Shown: piece by piece, positions 24,039-32,050 of the stretch
Layout of the letters: every line of letters begins with the position of its first letter
Numbering within the stretch: position 1 is the first letter of the stretch
IMG/VR virus record: IMGVR_UViG_3300034198_014586
Coordinates: 1 to 53,325 of that record
Source: a virus
Reading direction: 5' to 3' (one strand)
Length of the DNA stretch: 53,325 nt
Notes under the pieces: generated by a model
Databases searched by the model: none
What the model was told of the DNA's origin: nothing
Seen by the model: only the letters and a program-made list of their open reading frames with translations
Made by a program: the position numbers and the translations under genes

Positions 24039-24750
24039 TTGCCCACTCTCGTTCTTTACACCAAAAACATTCACCACATATAGGAACATGCTGTCCTGAA
24101 GTATATGATTGATAATTAATATCGCTAAATTCTCCTTCACAACTTCGAGTTAAATTAAACAACTCCATGAGATCCGACCGTCTATATTGTTCAAGTATCC
24201 ATTTCTTGTCTATAAATCTAAAAGGATGTAGAGCCCACTTATCCATGTGTTGCATTATTTCTAAATGAACATTTTCTTCTGTGCGCTTTACATCTCTCTC
24301 TTTCATTCCTCCTAATTCAATGGGGGGATTGCGTGTAACTGCGTTATAATATGCAGGTATGTCATGTTTATGACAAATAAACTCGGCATATGCACGTTGT
24401 TGTATATTGTCTCCGCTTACCTGTTTGCCGTATTCATCGGTGAGACTAGGTCCAATGCTGCCATACTCTAGTTCTGGTGCTATAAAATTAGTATGCCTTA
24501 CGAACTGTGTTTTGTAGAACTTGTGAGTCAACCATTTATACACTTGTTCAGCATCGTGTTGTTGCCAAGGACGTGTCTTCCACATGCGAATATGATTGAT
24601 AATATGAATAGTTGTGTGGTTATTTCTATTTAAGTTACAAATTAAAAATGCCAATAGAGCAGAGTCTGCTCCTCCACTGATGCTAATACCAACAGACGAC
24701 CAGTTAGGGTCAAAAGGAACAGTAACTCCGTCAATATTATATTGATTCAT
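24022..24750 (-). CDS. PP-loop ATPase, QueC-like
   Basis: 242 residues. The PP-loop SVGISISGGADSALLAF (SGGxDS at about 25-30) binds ATP and the C-terminal RSCEGEF ... HVPICGECFWCKERE reproduces the Cys4 zinc site of QueC (7-cyano-7-deazaguanine synthase). QueC turns a carboxylate into a nitrile through an amide. No queD, folE or recognisable queE stands nearby, so a deazapurine pathway is unlikely; an adenylating amide- or nitrile-forming enzyme on another carboxylate fits better (inference). It overlaps both neighbours (14 and 17 bases). Confidence 0.75.
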   Translation of the reverse strand: MNQYNIDGVTVPFDPNWSSVGISISGGADSALLAFLICNLNRNNHTTIHIINHIRMWKTRPWQQHDAEQVYKWLTHKFYKTQFVRHTNFIAPELEYGSIGPSLTDEYGKQVSGDNIQQRAYAEFICHKHDIPAYYNAVTRNPPIELGGMKERDVKRTEENVHLEIMQHMDKWALHPFRFIDKKWILEQYRRSDLMELFNLTRSCEGEFSDINYQSYTSGQHVPICGECFWCKEREWAIEQSK

Positions 24751-25594
24751 TTTCTTCTAGATATCTTATTAACGGACTAACACCTACAGGATGACCGTCC
24801 TTTAATGCCAGATAAATGCTACGGGTTGGAGTAAGATTAAAATCCTTACATACTTTATAATACCGTTCTCCGTGCGTATGCCATAAGTAATCTATAGGTA
24901 AATTACGTATAAAATGTAAACCAATCATAACAGGTGCACGTAGATTCATATTAAAATCATTTTGTATTGTAACGGCATCCACATTTGTTTCTCGAGTCCA
25001 TCGTAGCCCTACCCTATTCCACCCAAGCCCTAGTCCCTTACTTAGGCTAATACCTACACTTTTAATTGCTGGATGAGAAAAATCAAAGTCAATATCTCGA
25101 GAACAAGTGACCCAAGCCCCGTCTATGTGAACAGATATGTTTTTTTCAAAGGCTTCATCTAATATTTCCTCCATTTCTTCATGTATATCACCTATGCTAG
25201 GAAAAGGAAGAGCAATAATTAATGGAACACTTTCCTTAAGTATTTTTGGATAACTCCATTGATTACCCAATCTAGCATGATATCGATAGTCCCCGCTAAG
25301 TGTTTGCGGCCGGCCACCCATGTAAATTGTATCAATAAATTGTGTACATCCGTTGATAACATCTACACGTAAAAACTTCTCAAGGCCTTTTAAGTTATTA
25401 AGAGATGAGCCTGCGATGTATTGATTAAATTCAGATTTAAAGTTATCATATACTGTATTACTAATATCTTTATCTAACTTCCCGTCAAGGACATCTTGTT
25501 GCAACTGCTCTATCTTACGATCAGCAAGCGGTTGTGGCCTATCTATCTCAAGATATTGGTCATTGTATGTAGGGGCTATTCTTTGTCGAGTCAC
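24737..25594 (-). CDS. PLP-dependent aminotransferase-like enzyme
   Basis: 285 residues, fold-type I PLP pattern: ISVHIDGAWVTCSRDIDFDF with the Asp that contacts the PLP ring nitrogen and VGISLSKGLGLGWNRVGLRW with the Schiff-base Lys in SLSKG. It is shorter than usual aminotransferases (about 400), so the small domain is trimmed. A paralogue (27395-28300) shares CTQxIDxxYM, IDGAWxT and SxSKGxGL. Start GTG at 25594, four bases after a CGTAAATA box. It heads an overlapping five-gene operon with PP-loop and radical SAM enzymes. Reaction unknown: transamination, decarboxylation or dehydration are possible. Confidence 0.72.
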   Translation of the reverse strand: MTRQRIAPTYNDQYLEIDRPQPLADRKIEQLQQDVLDGKLDKDISNTVYDNFKSEFNQYIAGSSLNNLKGLEKFLRVDVINGCTQFIDTIYMGGRPQTLSGDYRYHARLGNQWSYPKILKESVPLIIALPFPSIGDIHEEMEEILDEAFEKNISVHIDGAWVTCSRDIDFDFSHPAIKSVGISLSKGLGLGWNRVGLRWTRETNVDAVTIQNDFNMNLRAPVMIGLHFIRNLPIDYLWHTHGERYYKVCKDFNLTPTRSIYLALKDGHPVGVSPLIRYLEENESI

Positions 25595-25598
25595 AAGC

Positions 25599-25629
25599 TA
25601 TTTACGAGAGTTATGCTAGTATATAAATA
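25599..25629. promoter_or_regulatory. Divergent late-promoter boxes
   Basis: Minus: CGTAAATA (25606-25599, one base off), four bases from the GTG at 25594. Plus: exact TATAAATA (25622-25629), five bases (TTTCT) from the ATG at 25635. Confidence 0.55.
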
Positions 25630-25634
25630 TTTCT

Positions 25635-26303
25635 ATGCTAATACTTACAAATTATACTATATCTGACAAACTTTTGCAAGAAGCACAAGAGAAATTACCA
25701 AATGTAGATTCGCGCCTGGCGTTAAATACGCCCACTGGCCGATTCTTCAATGATCCGTGGGTAATTAAGTCAGAGTTTAAAAACACAGTTTGGGAACAAA
25801 TCCTAGATAGCCTTAGTGATTTTAAAGGGGAAGCTCGCCTAATCAAATTAGAGCCAGGCGAAGCATATCCAAGCCATGCCGATATTGATGATCGCTGGCA
25901 TTTAACCATACAAGGTAATCATTCATATCTTATTGATTTAGAATTGCAAGTATTACATCCGACTATTCCGAATGGAAAATGGTATGAGATGAATGCCGGA
26001 ATTAGACACACTGCCGCAAACTTTGGTAGCACAGAGAGAGTGCAGTTGGTCGTGCGCAAACTTCTTTCAACTCCTAGTATTACTAATCCAAAAAACGTTA
26101 TAATCACACTAAAGGAAGAAGTTGCAGATCGTAGATTTATATTTGATGATGTCGTTAGTCCTTGGCTTAATTACGCATATAAACAAGGTATTATCGATAA
26201 CTTCAATGGGGAAGATCTAAAAGCAACATTTACCGTAGAAGAAACTCACATAGACAACTTAAAAAATGTGCTGTCTAGAGATTTTATTTTAACTGTTTTG
26301 TAA
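25635..26303 (+). CDS. Putative Fe(II)/2OG oxygenase, AspH-like
   Basis: 222 residues. GEAYPSHADIDDRWHLTI contains the HxD pair (about 81-83), the central sheet follows, and MNAGIRHTAANFG carries the distal His with RVQLVVRK giving the Arg. This matches the Asp/Asn beta-hydroxylase-like cupin type; those enzymes hydroxylate protein side chains or small molecules. About 60 C-terminal residues are an extra helical part. The TATAAATA box is five bases upstream. The last 20 bases overlap the convergent radical SAM gene. Confidence 0.72.
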   Translation: MLILTNYTISDKLLQEAQEKLPNVDSRLALNTPTGRFFNDPWVIKSEFKNTVWEQILDSLSDFKGEARLIKLEPGEAYPSHADIDDRWHLTIQGNHSYLIDLELQVLHPTIPNGKWYEMNAGIRHTAANFGSTERVQLVVRKLLSTPSITNPKNVIITLKEEVADRRFIFDDVVSPWLNYAYKQGIIDNFNGEDLKATFTVEETHIDNLKNVLSRDFILTVL

Positions 26304-27357
26304 CAACAAATTGTTCAGCAGGTGTTGAAAACTGTGGATTAACTCCGCACGTTCGAGTGCAGGTAATTAATTTCTTTTCGTCCCAATATTGCTTCCATAC
26401 TGTTTGGTATTCATTGGAATTTATGATAGACTTAATGCTTGCAACGTTCGTATCAATTTGTCCTAAATCTTTTAGAAGTGCCCTATATTCATTTAATATT
26501 TCTACTCTAATATTGGTAATTACTGGATCAGTATCTAATGGAATATACGGAATCATTGCAATATAGCAACACGGAAATAATCTTCCAAACGCATCAATGT
26601 ATATTTCTTTTTGTAATATGGCCTGACAGTTGATATCGCTAGTTGCTACGATTGACCGATAGTTATTAATAGCATTTCGATCAATAAATTTTATCTCACT
26701 ATATTCGCTGGGCTCCAAATGATAAGTTGTATTTCCTTCTTTGTTATATACTGGAAATTTTAAGTCTAATAAAAATCGACTACTATCCTTAACTGAAAAA
26801 CTTAGAAAGCCAACATCTTTAGCAATTTCTTTAGCAAGATCAACTTGATGCTGATTATGTTTGAATCTAATGTATGCCCATTCGGCTCGACCACCTTCAG
26901 AAATAAACGCTTTAGCATTTTCTACAATCTTATTATAATCCGTGCCTATTCTATACAGGTGATTAGTATCTTCTAGACCATCTATAGCAAATGTTACTAG
27001 ATGATCCTGCGGTAATGCTCTCGCGAGATGTCGCCACCAACTTGTTGATCGAAGACTGCCGTTTGTGTGTATTCTTATACTAGTGGTTGAATTAGTAGCA
27101 ACGCTATATTCAATCATATCTATCAATTCATTGTTTAATAATGGGTCCCCAAAATTTCCACAAAAATAGTAACTATCGATTTGTTCTAACACCTCAACAG
27201 TCATTACCTGTTTAAAATGTTCTAAAGACCAATTGTTAATCTTCAACAAGGGATTTTCTAAGCCGCCGTGTATATTACGACTGCACATTGGACAGGCAGC
27301 CTGACAATTATTAGTAATTTCTAAATGAATAGAGCGTAGTTGAGAAAAGTTGAACAT
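26284..27357 (-). CDS. Radical SAM / SPASM protein
   Basis: 357 residues, paralogue of 16067-17143. CQAACPMC at Cys18/22/25; GNFGDPLLNNELIDM; FAIDGLEDTNHLYRIGTDY shared nearly identically with its paralogue; C-terminal CQAILQKEIYIDAFGRLFPC plus CYIAM and a late CTRTCG as auxiliary-cluster ligands. SPASM enzymes commonly act on peptides. It stands as a single gene between two divergent/convergent neighbours. Confidence 0.87.
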   Translation of the reverse strand: MFNFSQLRSIHLEITNNCQAACPMCSRNIHGGLENPLLKINNWSLEHFKQVMTVEVLEQIDSYYFCGNFGDPLLNNELIDMIEYSVATNSTTSIRIHTNGSLRSTSWWRHLARALPQDHLVTFAIDGLEDTNHLYRIGTDYNKIVENAKAFISEGGRAEWAYIRFKHNQHQVDLAKEIAKDVGFLSFSVKDSSRFLLDLKFPVYNKEGNTTYHLEPSEYSEIKFIDRNAINNYRSIVATSDINCQAILQKEIYIDAFGRLFPCCYIAMIPYIPLDTDPVITNIRVEILNEYRALLKDLGQIDTNVASIKSIINSNEYQTVWKQYWDEKKLITCTRTCGVNPQFSTPAEQFVVTKQLK

Positions 27358-27394
27358 GGCGTTATAATGTATTAAATACTTTATCTATTTACTT

Positions 27395-28300
27395 ATGAAA
27401 CAACTTCTAGCCCTTCCTCTTGAGTACAGCGCATACTATCTAAAATTTGATAGAGTGTTCCCTCTCATAGACCGTAAGCTTCAAGATCTCATTATTATTA
27501 CCAACAAGGGACGACAATCTTGTTTAGATATATCGTCTAAGATTATGAATGTAGACGATGAATACATAGATGATTTGTTTTTTCAGTTCAAAAGATTGTT
27601 TCAAACTGCGATCGAAGCATCTTCATTAAACACAATTCTTAATCTTAACTCTGCGGTTAGAGCAGATATTTGCCTAGGATGCACTCAGTATATTGATTCT
27701 CTATATATGAGATATGGACCGACCGGAATACAAGTGCTGGAAAGAGAGTATACCTATCATCAACGATTAAATCCAACGCTGAATCCTGTAACTATCAAAA
27801 ATCTAAAACCAAGAGTTCCGCTGATTATAAGTCAGCCATTCTTTTATGGAACTACGCATTTACAAATGAATGAGATATTAGATCAGTGTTTAGAATTGAA
27901 CATTCCTGTCCACATAGACGGAGCATGGATTACTGCCTGCCGCAATATTTTTGTAGATTTTAATCATCCTGCTATCAGCAGTTTTGCTATCAGCATGAGT
28001 AAGGGATATGGTCTTAGCGGGTGGAATCGTATAGGAGTTCGATGGACTAAAGAAACAATTGAAGACGCGATCACCGTAATGAATGATTATACACAAATTC
28101 CAACGCAGGCAGTTACAACGGGGATCTATTTTTTAAACTCAGTTCAGCCTGACCATCTTTGGTTGACACATAAAAATCGATACAATAAGATATGTGCCAA
28201 TTTTGATCTAGAGACAACTGACAGTATTCATCTTGCTATGAAAGATGGAAATCCAATAGGAATAGAATCATTAATAAGATTTTTAGAAGACAATGACTAG
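27395..28300 (+). CDS. PLP-dependent aminotransferase-like enzyme
   Basis: 301 residues, paralogue of 24737-25594. CTQYIDSLYMRYG, NIPVHIDGAWITACRNIFVD (Asp to the PLP nitrogen) and FAISMSKGYGLSGWNRIG with the candidate Schiff-base Lys in SMSKG. The ATG at 27395 has no good ribosome-binding site. Its stop overlaps the next radical SAM gene by eight bases, repeating the PLP-enzyme plus radical SAM pairing of the minus-strand operon in the opposite orientation. Substrate unknown. Confidence 0.72.
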   Translation: MKQLLALPLEYSAYYLKFDRVFPLIDRKLQDLIIITNKGRQSCLDISSKIMNVDDEYIDDLFFQFKRLFQTAIEASSLNTILNLNSAVRADICLGCTQYIDSLYMRYGPTGIQVLEREYTYHQRLNPTLNPVTIKNLKPRVPLIISQPFFYGTTHLQMNEILDQCLELNIPVHIDGAWITACRNIFVDFNHPAISSFAISMSKGYGLSGWNRIGVRWTKETIEDAITVMNDYTQIPTQAVTTGIYFLNSVQPDHLWLTHKNRYNKICANFDLETTDSIHLAMKDGNPIGIESLIRFLEDND

Positions 28301-29240
28301 AAAAATCATTTCAATTAAGCGGCAGAATACAAATAATCTACAGGTAACTCTACAGTTAACTACAGCATGTCCTTACGCATGCAGTTATTGTCCAGAGTTT
28401 TTACATACAGGTACTAACTTAGACTTTAATTTAGATAACTTAAAAATATTTTTTACTAGGTTTAGCAATCGACAAATCCTGTTAACTGTAACAGGAGGCG
28501 AATGCACAACACATCCACAATTTATAGATGTGCTAACATTGGCTAGAAACTTAAAGATTAAAACTATCGTTGATACAAATTCTGTTCGAACCGCACGATT
28601 TTATAGTGAGGTTGCTGGACTTGCCGATGTTTGGAACGTTACACTACACCCTAGTCAGCACAAGTTTGATTTAGAAAAGATTCGTGTTCTTACCGATCAT
28701 AGTTTTGTTGTTGTATATATTATGATGGATCCTAGGCATTGGGATGTTGCTATTGACTGGTGGAGGCAAACAGAAACATTAAACAACATAAAAGTAATCC
28801 CTCTTCAGACTATCAGCAATTGGGCAGGCGCAAACTTTGAATCGATGTATACTCCCGAACAAACTACCTGGCTCAAAACAACGGCAAGTAGAATGCAGTT
28901 AACTCTCGCACATTGGGAAATACTAAAGCCAACGCATAGCTGGTTAATAACTACAGAATCAGATGTGATATTTGACAATGGAGACATTGAAGAATTAGAC
29001 GGATACATGTTTGTTAAAGAAAATCTTAATCAATTTTATAATTGGCAATGCATGGCTGGCAACGAAACAGTTGCAATCAACGCAAACGGTTCTGCTGTGT
29101 GGGCTAATTGTGGAATCAAAAGATATGACAGTTTACTTGATATAACACCTGAGGAATTATTGATTCCCATGACCTGTAATCGATTATCTTGCGAATGTAT
29201 CACTGATATTAGAGCCAGTAAGATAAATTATGCAAGGTAG
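28293..29240 (+). CDS. Radical SAM protein
   Basis: 315 residues. CPYACSYC at Cys26/30/33; LLTVTGGECTTHP has GGEC where other family members have GGEP; C-terminal NWQCMAGNETVAINANG, WANCGIKR and CNRLSCEC as probable auxiliary ligands. Related to 21875-22780 and 13778-14746. The start overlaps the PLP gene. A 21-residue micro-frame starts 11 bases before its stop codon. Confidence 0.83.
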   Translation: MTRKIISIKRQNTNNLQVTLQLTTACPYACSYCPEFLHTGTNLDFNLDNLKIFFTRFSNRQILLTVTGGECTTHPQFIDVLTLARNLKIKTIVDTNSVRTARFYSEVAGLADVWNVTLHPSQHKFDLEKIRVLTDHSFVVVYIMMDPRHWDVAIDWWRQTETLNNIKVIPLQTISNWAGANFESMYTPEQTTWLKTTASRMQLTLAHWEILKPTHSWLITTESDVIFDNGDIEELDGYMFVKENLNQFYNWQCMAGNETVAINANGSAVWANCGIKRYDSLLDITPEELLIPMTCNRLSCECITDIRASKINYAR

Positions 29241-29295
29241 AAAACTAATTAGTTCTACAATAGAACAAACAAACAGCTATTGGTCAGAGACATAA
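29230..29295 (+). CDS. Possible 21-aa micro-ORF
   Basis: ATG at 29230 inside the radical SAM gene end, TAA at 29293-29295 sharing its last base with the ATG of the GNAT-like gene (TAATG). The peptide starts MQGRKLISSTIEQTNS and ends in a Trp-containing tail (YWSET). It fills the only gap between the two genes and makes overlaps on both sides. It may be only a coupling leader, or a tiny peptide substrate for the upstream radical SAM enzyme; the sequence cannot decide. No ribosome-binding site seen. Confidence 0.35.
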   Translation: MQGRKLISSTIEQTNSYWSET

Positions 29296-29855
29296 TGTTT
29301 AAAGTAATTCCGTGGACTCCCGAGTTAGACTTATCTGAATTCTATAAGGAAGCAGATCAACGAGGCTTTAACAATAATAACAGTCAAAAGGCTATGGTAG
29401 ATTGTTTTTGTAATGAGCAATTAAAGCAAGTCTGGATATTATATTATAATGATCAAGCAGTAGGAAGTGTTGCGGCACATTCATTTCCAGAAATGGGAGG
29501 AAATTCCTTTAGAATTGCCGCACGTACTTGTGTGTTTACAGATTTATTACCCGGAGCATATGGCTCAGCATTAAGAACAGTAAGTGTGATTACCAAACAT
29601 CAAAACCCTACAGCACAATTTTTAATTCCTGCGTGTATTGATTGGTGCCCGCCAGATGCTAAATTGTATATTACTTCAAACAATAGATCAGTAGGAACTC
29701 AGCGATTAGTTCATAAGATATTTGGTCCAGCAATGGAAACACAAGGCGTTATGAAACGTATTAAAGAGTTAGACTATAGAGGAACTATGCAGACCGCATG
29801 GCAGTTTTTTCCTAGTGTATTCTATGATCAACTAAACAGCTACAGGCGATGGTAG
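29295..29855 (+). CDS. GNAT-like acetyltransferase fold protein
   Basis: 186 residues from the ATG at 29295 (an in-frame TTG further up lies in the intergenic part). QVWILYYNDQAVGSVAAHSF and FRIAARTCVFTDLLPGAYGS look like the beta4-beta5 part of a GNAT fold, but the classical RxxGxG/A loop is not clean, so the call is tentative. This type recurs in marine phages. It overlaps the convergent TauD-like gene by 24 bases. Confidence 0.5.
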   Translation: MFKVIPWTPELDLSEFYKEADQRGFNNNNSQKAMVDCFCNEQLKQVWILYYNDQAVGSVAAHSFPEMGGNSFRIAARTCVFTDLLPGAYGSALRTVSVITKHQNPTAQFLIPACIDWCPPDAKLYITSNNRSVGTQRLVHKIFGPAMETQGVMKRIKELDYRGTMQTAWQFFPSVFYDQLNSYRRW

Positions 29856-30911
29856 TTTAAAATCCTTAATGCCGGCTAGATTTACGTAGTAGGCAATTTC
29901 TTCTTCATATTGTTTTGCTGTAGAGTTGTGTAGGTATGGTTGCCAGAACCCTGTCTGTAAATTACTGTAATCGTGTTGAATACGATAGCATAACCGATCT
30001 TTAATATCGCCCAGTCTACGATGTAAGGTAATTGAATTATCAAACAAGCAGAAATCATTATTTGATTGATACCAATGATCGTATATGTATTTGTCTACAA
30101 ATAGTTCTTTGTTAATTTTCTTAAAGACTGCATCACTTTCTTCTTTAGTCATACCTTTGATACTATAGATAGTATTAGCACTATAATGTAATCCTACAAT
30201 TCCTCCAGGACTGCGCATGACCATAGGAATCTCAACATCATCTGTTGGACACATATTAGCATGCATGACCTCATCCTGCTCTACTCGTAATCCAGGATTA
30301 ATTCGGCCAGGTGTAAATCTATGGATAAGAATCATTTCGTCTAGCTCTGAACGGAATGCGTTGCTGACATTCTCATAATAGTCTGGAGTAGTCAAAAAAC
30401 CAGTACTCGACCCGATCATATTCTCAGCACCCAATAATGCTACTCCAGGAGTAAATGTTAAGGTGCCGCTTTCATTGCTATGCCACAACAACTCGCCTTC
30501 AGCAAACATACCTAAAGGATTGCCACTAGAATCTCGTTTACCAGTTACTCGCATAACATGACGACCTTCAGGACTAACTTCTTGCATACGTGCTATATTT
30601 GTAAGTCGTATTCGATCTATTTCATCTATGATAGGATCATCGTTTAATGCTAGATTAACCACTTGCGTCCATGTCATTCCCGGATATTTTTTAAGCATTA
30701 GATAGCGTATACCATAACGAGTGTCGCCCCACTTCATACAGAACTCGGTTTGTTTATCCCAAGTCAATTTGCAGTCACGTATGATAGTAACTAAATTCTG
30801 CATGTGGAGATTTCCGATCTCTAGCCATTCATCATTAGTAATATTGATAAAATCTACATCGTCAATGAATATGCCGAATCTTCCTAGTCCTGGTATCTTT
30901 GTAATTTTCAT
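29832..30911 (-). CDS. TauD/TfdA-type oxygenase with altered metal motif
   Basis: 359 residues. TauD-like order of blocks: ELLWHSNESGTLTFTPGVAL (metal block), MIGSSTGFLTTPDYYENVS, then DFCLFDNSITLHRRLGD with the distal His and Arg. The first metal motif reads His-Ser-Asn, where HxD or HxE is usual; the codon is AAT, so the change is in the DNA. Either Asn is a ligand here or the neighbouring Glu (HSNE) takes over. TauD relatives hydroxylate taurine, amino acids or betaines. An AATAAATA box is five bases before the ATG. Confidence 0.78.
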   Translation of the reverse strand: MKITKIPGLGRFGIFIDDVDFINITNDEWLEIGNLHMQNLVTIIRDCKLTWDKQTEFCMKWGDTRYGIRYLMLKKYPGMTWTQVVNLALNDDPIIDEIDRIRLTNIARMQEVSPEGRHVMRVTGKRDSSGNPLGMFAEGELLWHSNESGTLTFTPGVALLGAENMIGSSTGFLTTPDYYENVSNAFRSELDEMILIHRFTPGRINPGLRVEQDEVMHANMCPTDDVEIPMVMRSPGGIVGLHYSANTIYSIKGMTKEESDAVFKKINKELFVDKYIYDHWYQSNNDFCLFDNSITLHRRLGDIKDRLCYRIQHDYSNLQTGFWQPYLHNSTAKQYEEEIAYYVNLAGIKDFKLPSPVAV

Positions 30912-30916
30912 ACCAA

Positions 30917-30950
30917 TATTTATTAACCCCTAACTACAGATTTATAAATA
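30917..30950. promoter_or_regulatory. Mirror-image divergent late promoters
   Basis: Minus: AATAAATA (30924-30917), TTGGT, ATG at 30911. Plus: TATAAATA (30943-30950), TTGGT, ATG at 30956. The whole of 30909-30923 is the inverted copy of 30944-30958, start codons included. No ribosome-binding sequence on either side. Confidence 0.65.
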
Positions 30951-30955
30951 TTGGT

Positions 30956-31516
30956 ATGATACTTTATCAAAAAATTAAAATTGACAACTTTGAAATTATA
31001 CAGAAACAACTACTGTCTTTTTTAAACAAACAATTTAATGGTCTTGAAAAAGAAATACTATCTAGTGTTTCAAAGGATGAAATATTAGATGCCGTACCAT
31101 TATTAAATGACTTTTTCGTTAAACACAACTTAACTCCAAATATGGTTGCAGTATTTGTAAGGTCACCTAAAGTACGTGCACCGATACATGTAGACGGGGA
31201 TAGTGAAGATAAACTTCGATTCCTTGCTATTAACATACCTATTACTAATTGTGAAGGAACATATCAAAATTATTATGCTATTCCTACTTCAGATTTAGAA
31301 TTTATTGAAGACAGAGGAAATAAGTATAGAGCATATACAAAGGAACCAAGACCCAACGTGTTTGATAGAGTTGAAATTATAGAGCCATACCTACTTAGAG
31401 TAGATATGCCACACGATGTAGATAACGATAAAGATACTTATAGAGTTATGTTGAGTGTTAGATTTGAACAACAACCATACCATCTATGGAGTGGATCTAC
31501 TGAGCTTTGGAAATAA
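30956..31516 (+). CDS. Putative Fe(II)/2OG oxygenase-like protein
   Basis: 186 residues. VRAPIHVDGDSEDKLRFLAI carries an HxD pair, INIPITNCEGTYQNYY the central sheet, and YLLRVDMPHDVDNDKDTYRV a distal His with RVMLSVRF as the Arg strand. This fits the small phage 2OG-oxygenase pattern seen elsewhere in the window. Starts directly after the TATAAATA-TTGGT promoter. Overlaps the convergent gene by 20 bases. Confidence 0.62.
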   Translation: MILYQKIKIDNFEIIQKQLLSFLNKQFNGLEKEILSSVSKDEILDAVPLLNDFFVKHNLTPNMVAVFVRSPKVRAPIHVDGDSEDKLRFLAINIPITNCEGTYQNYYAIPTSDLEFIEDRGNKYRAYTKEPRPNVFDRVEIIEPYLLRVDMPHDVDNDKDTYRVMLSVRFEQQPYHLWSGSTELWK

Positions 31517-32000
31517 GTAACCTTTCTAATTCTGTAAATGCTATATTATTTCTGTGAGTTGCTGTGTGTGGAGCATATTCGAATATAGGAGTAATGTTTA
31601 CTTCTGTTATATCTTCAAAGTATATGTCACCTTGCATATCAGTGATCCAATAATTTGGGCCGTTAACAATTAAATGATCATACTCAAATGTTTCTCCTGC
31701 ATTAATCACAATATTAGATAGTTGTTCAACACAATAGTTTGAATGTATTTTGCCTATAGAGTTCATTGGTATAGGAAAGGTAATTGTTCCTACATTAGTA
31801 GGGTACCTAACCAATACCTTTCCTAATGCAACTTGTCCTGCGATAACTTTTATACTAATTGGCACACTTCCATGGAATTTACTTGGAGAAGTAAACGAAA
31901 AAATACAGTCATTTATTAGTATATTATCACATACTATTCCGCCAGCGGTTATTGTAACAGTAGCATTACTCCACGTTCCTTGTATCCTAATTTCTCTCAT
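31497..32000 (-). CDS. Hypothetical beta-rich 167-aa protein
   Basis: Not recognised. From ATG at 32000: MREIRIQGTWSNATVTITAG, then many short beta strands (VPISIKVIAGQVALGKVLVR), NAGETFEYDHLIVNGPNYWI and a helical end. It looks like an all-beta sandwich such as a carbohydrate-binding or virion-decoration domain (inference from pattern only). A GTG at 32015 is a possible earlier start, but a TGTAAATA box four bases before the ATG favours 32000. Confidence 0.5.
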   Translation of the reverse strand: MREIRIQGTWSNATVTITAGGIVCDNILINDCIFSFTSPSKFHGSVPISIKVIAGQVALGKVLVRYPTNVGTITFPIPMNSIGKIHSNYCVEQLSNIVINAGETFEYDHLIVNGPNYWITDMQGDIYFEDITEVNITPIFEYAPHTATHRNNIAFTELERLLISKAQ

Positions 32001-32004
32001 ACCG

Positions 32005-32024
32005 TATTTACACACTCATAAATA
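32005..32024. promoter_or_regulatory. Divergent late-promoter boxes
   Basis: Minus: TGTAAATA (32012-32005, one base off), four bases from ATG 32000. Plus: CATAAATA (32017-32024), 26 bases before ATG 32051 with AAAGGA between, i.e. a normally leadered transcript. Confidence 0.5.
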
Positions 32025-32050
32025 CCAAGATTACATTTTAAAGGAATAAT

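Noticed and set aside
24022-24750. preQ0 / deazaguanine DNA modification pathway
   Set aside because: Only a QueC-like protein is present; no QueD, FolE or typical QueE, and the radical SAM neighbours are much larger with auxiliary Cys.
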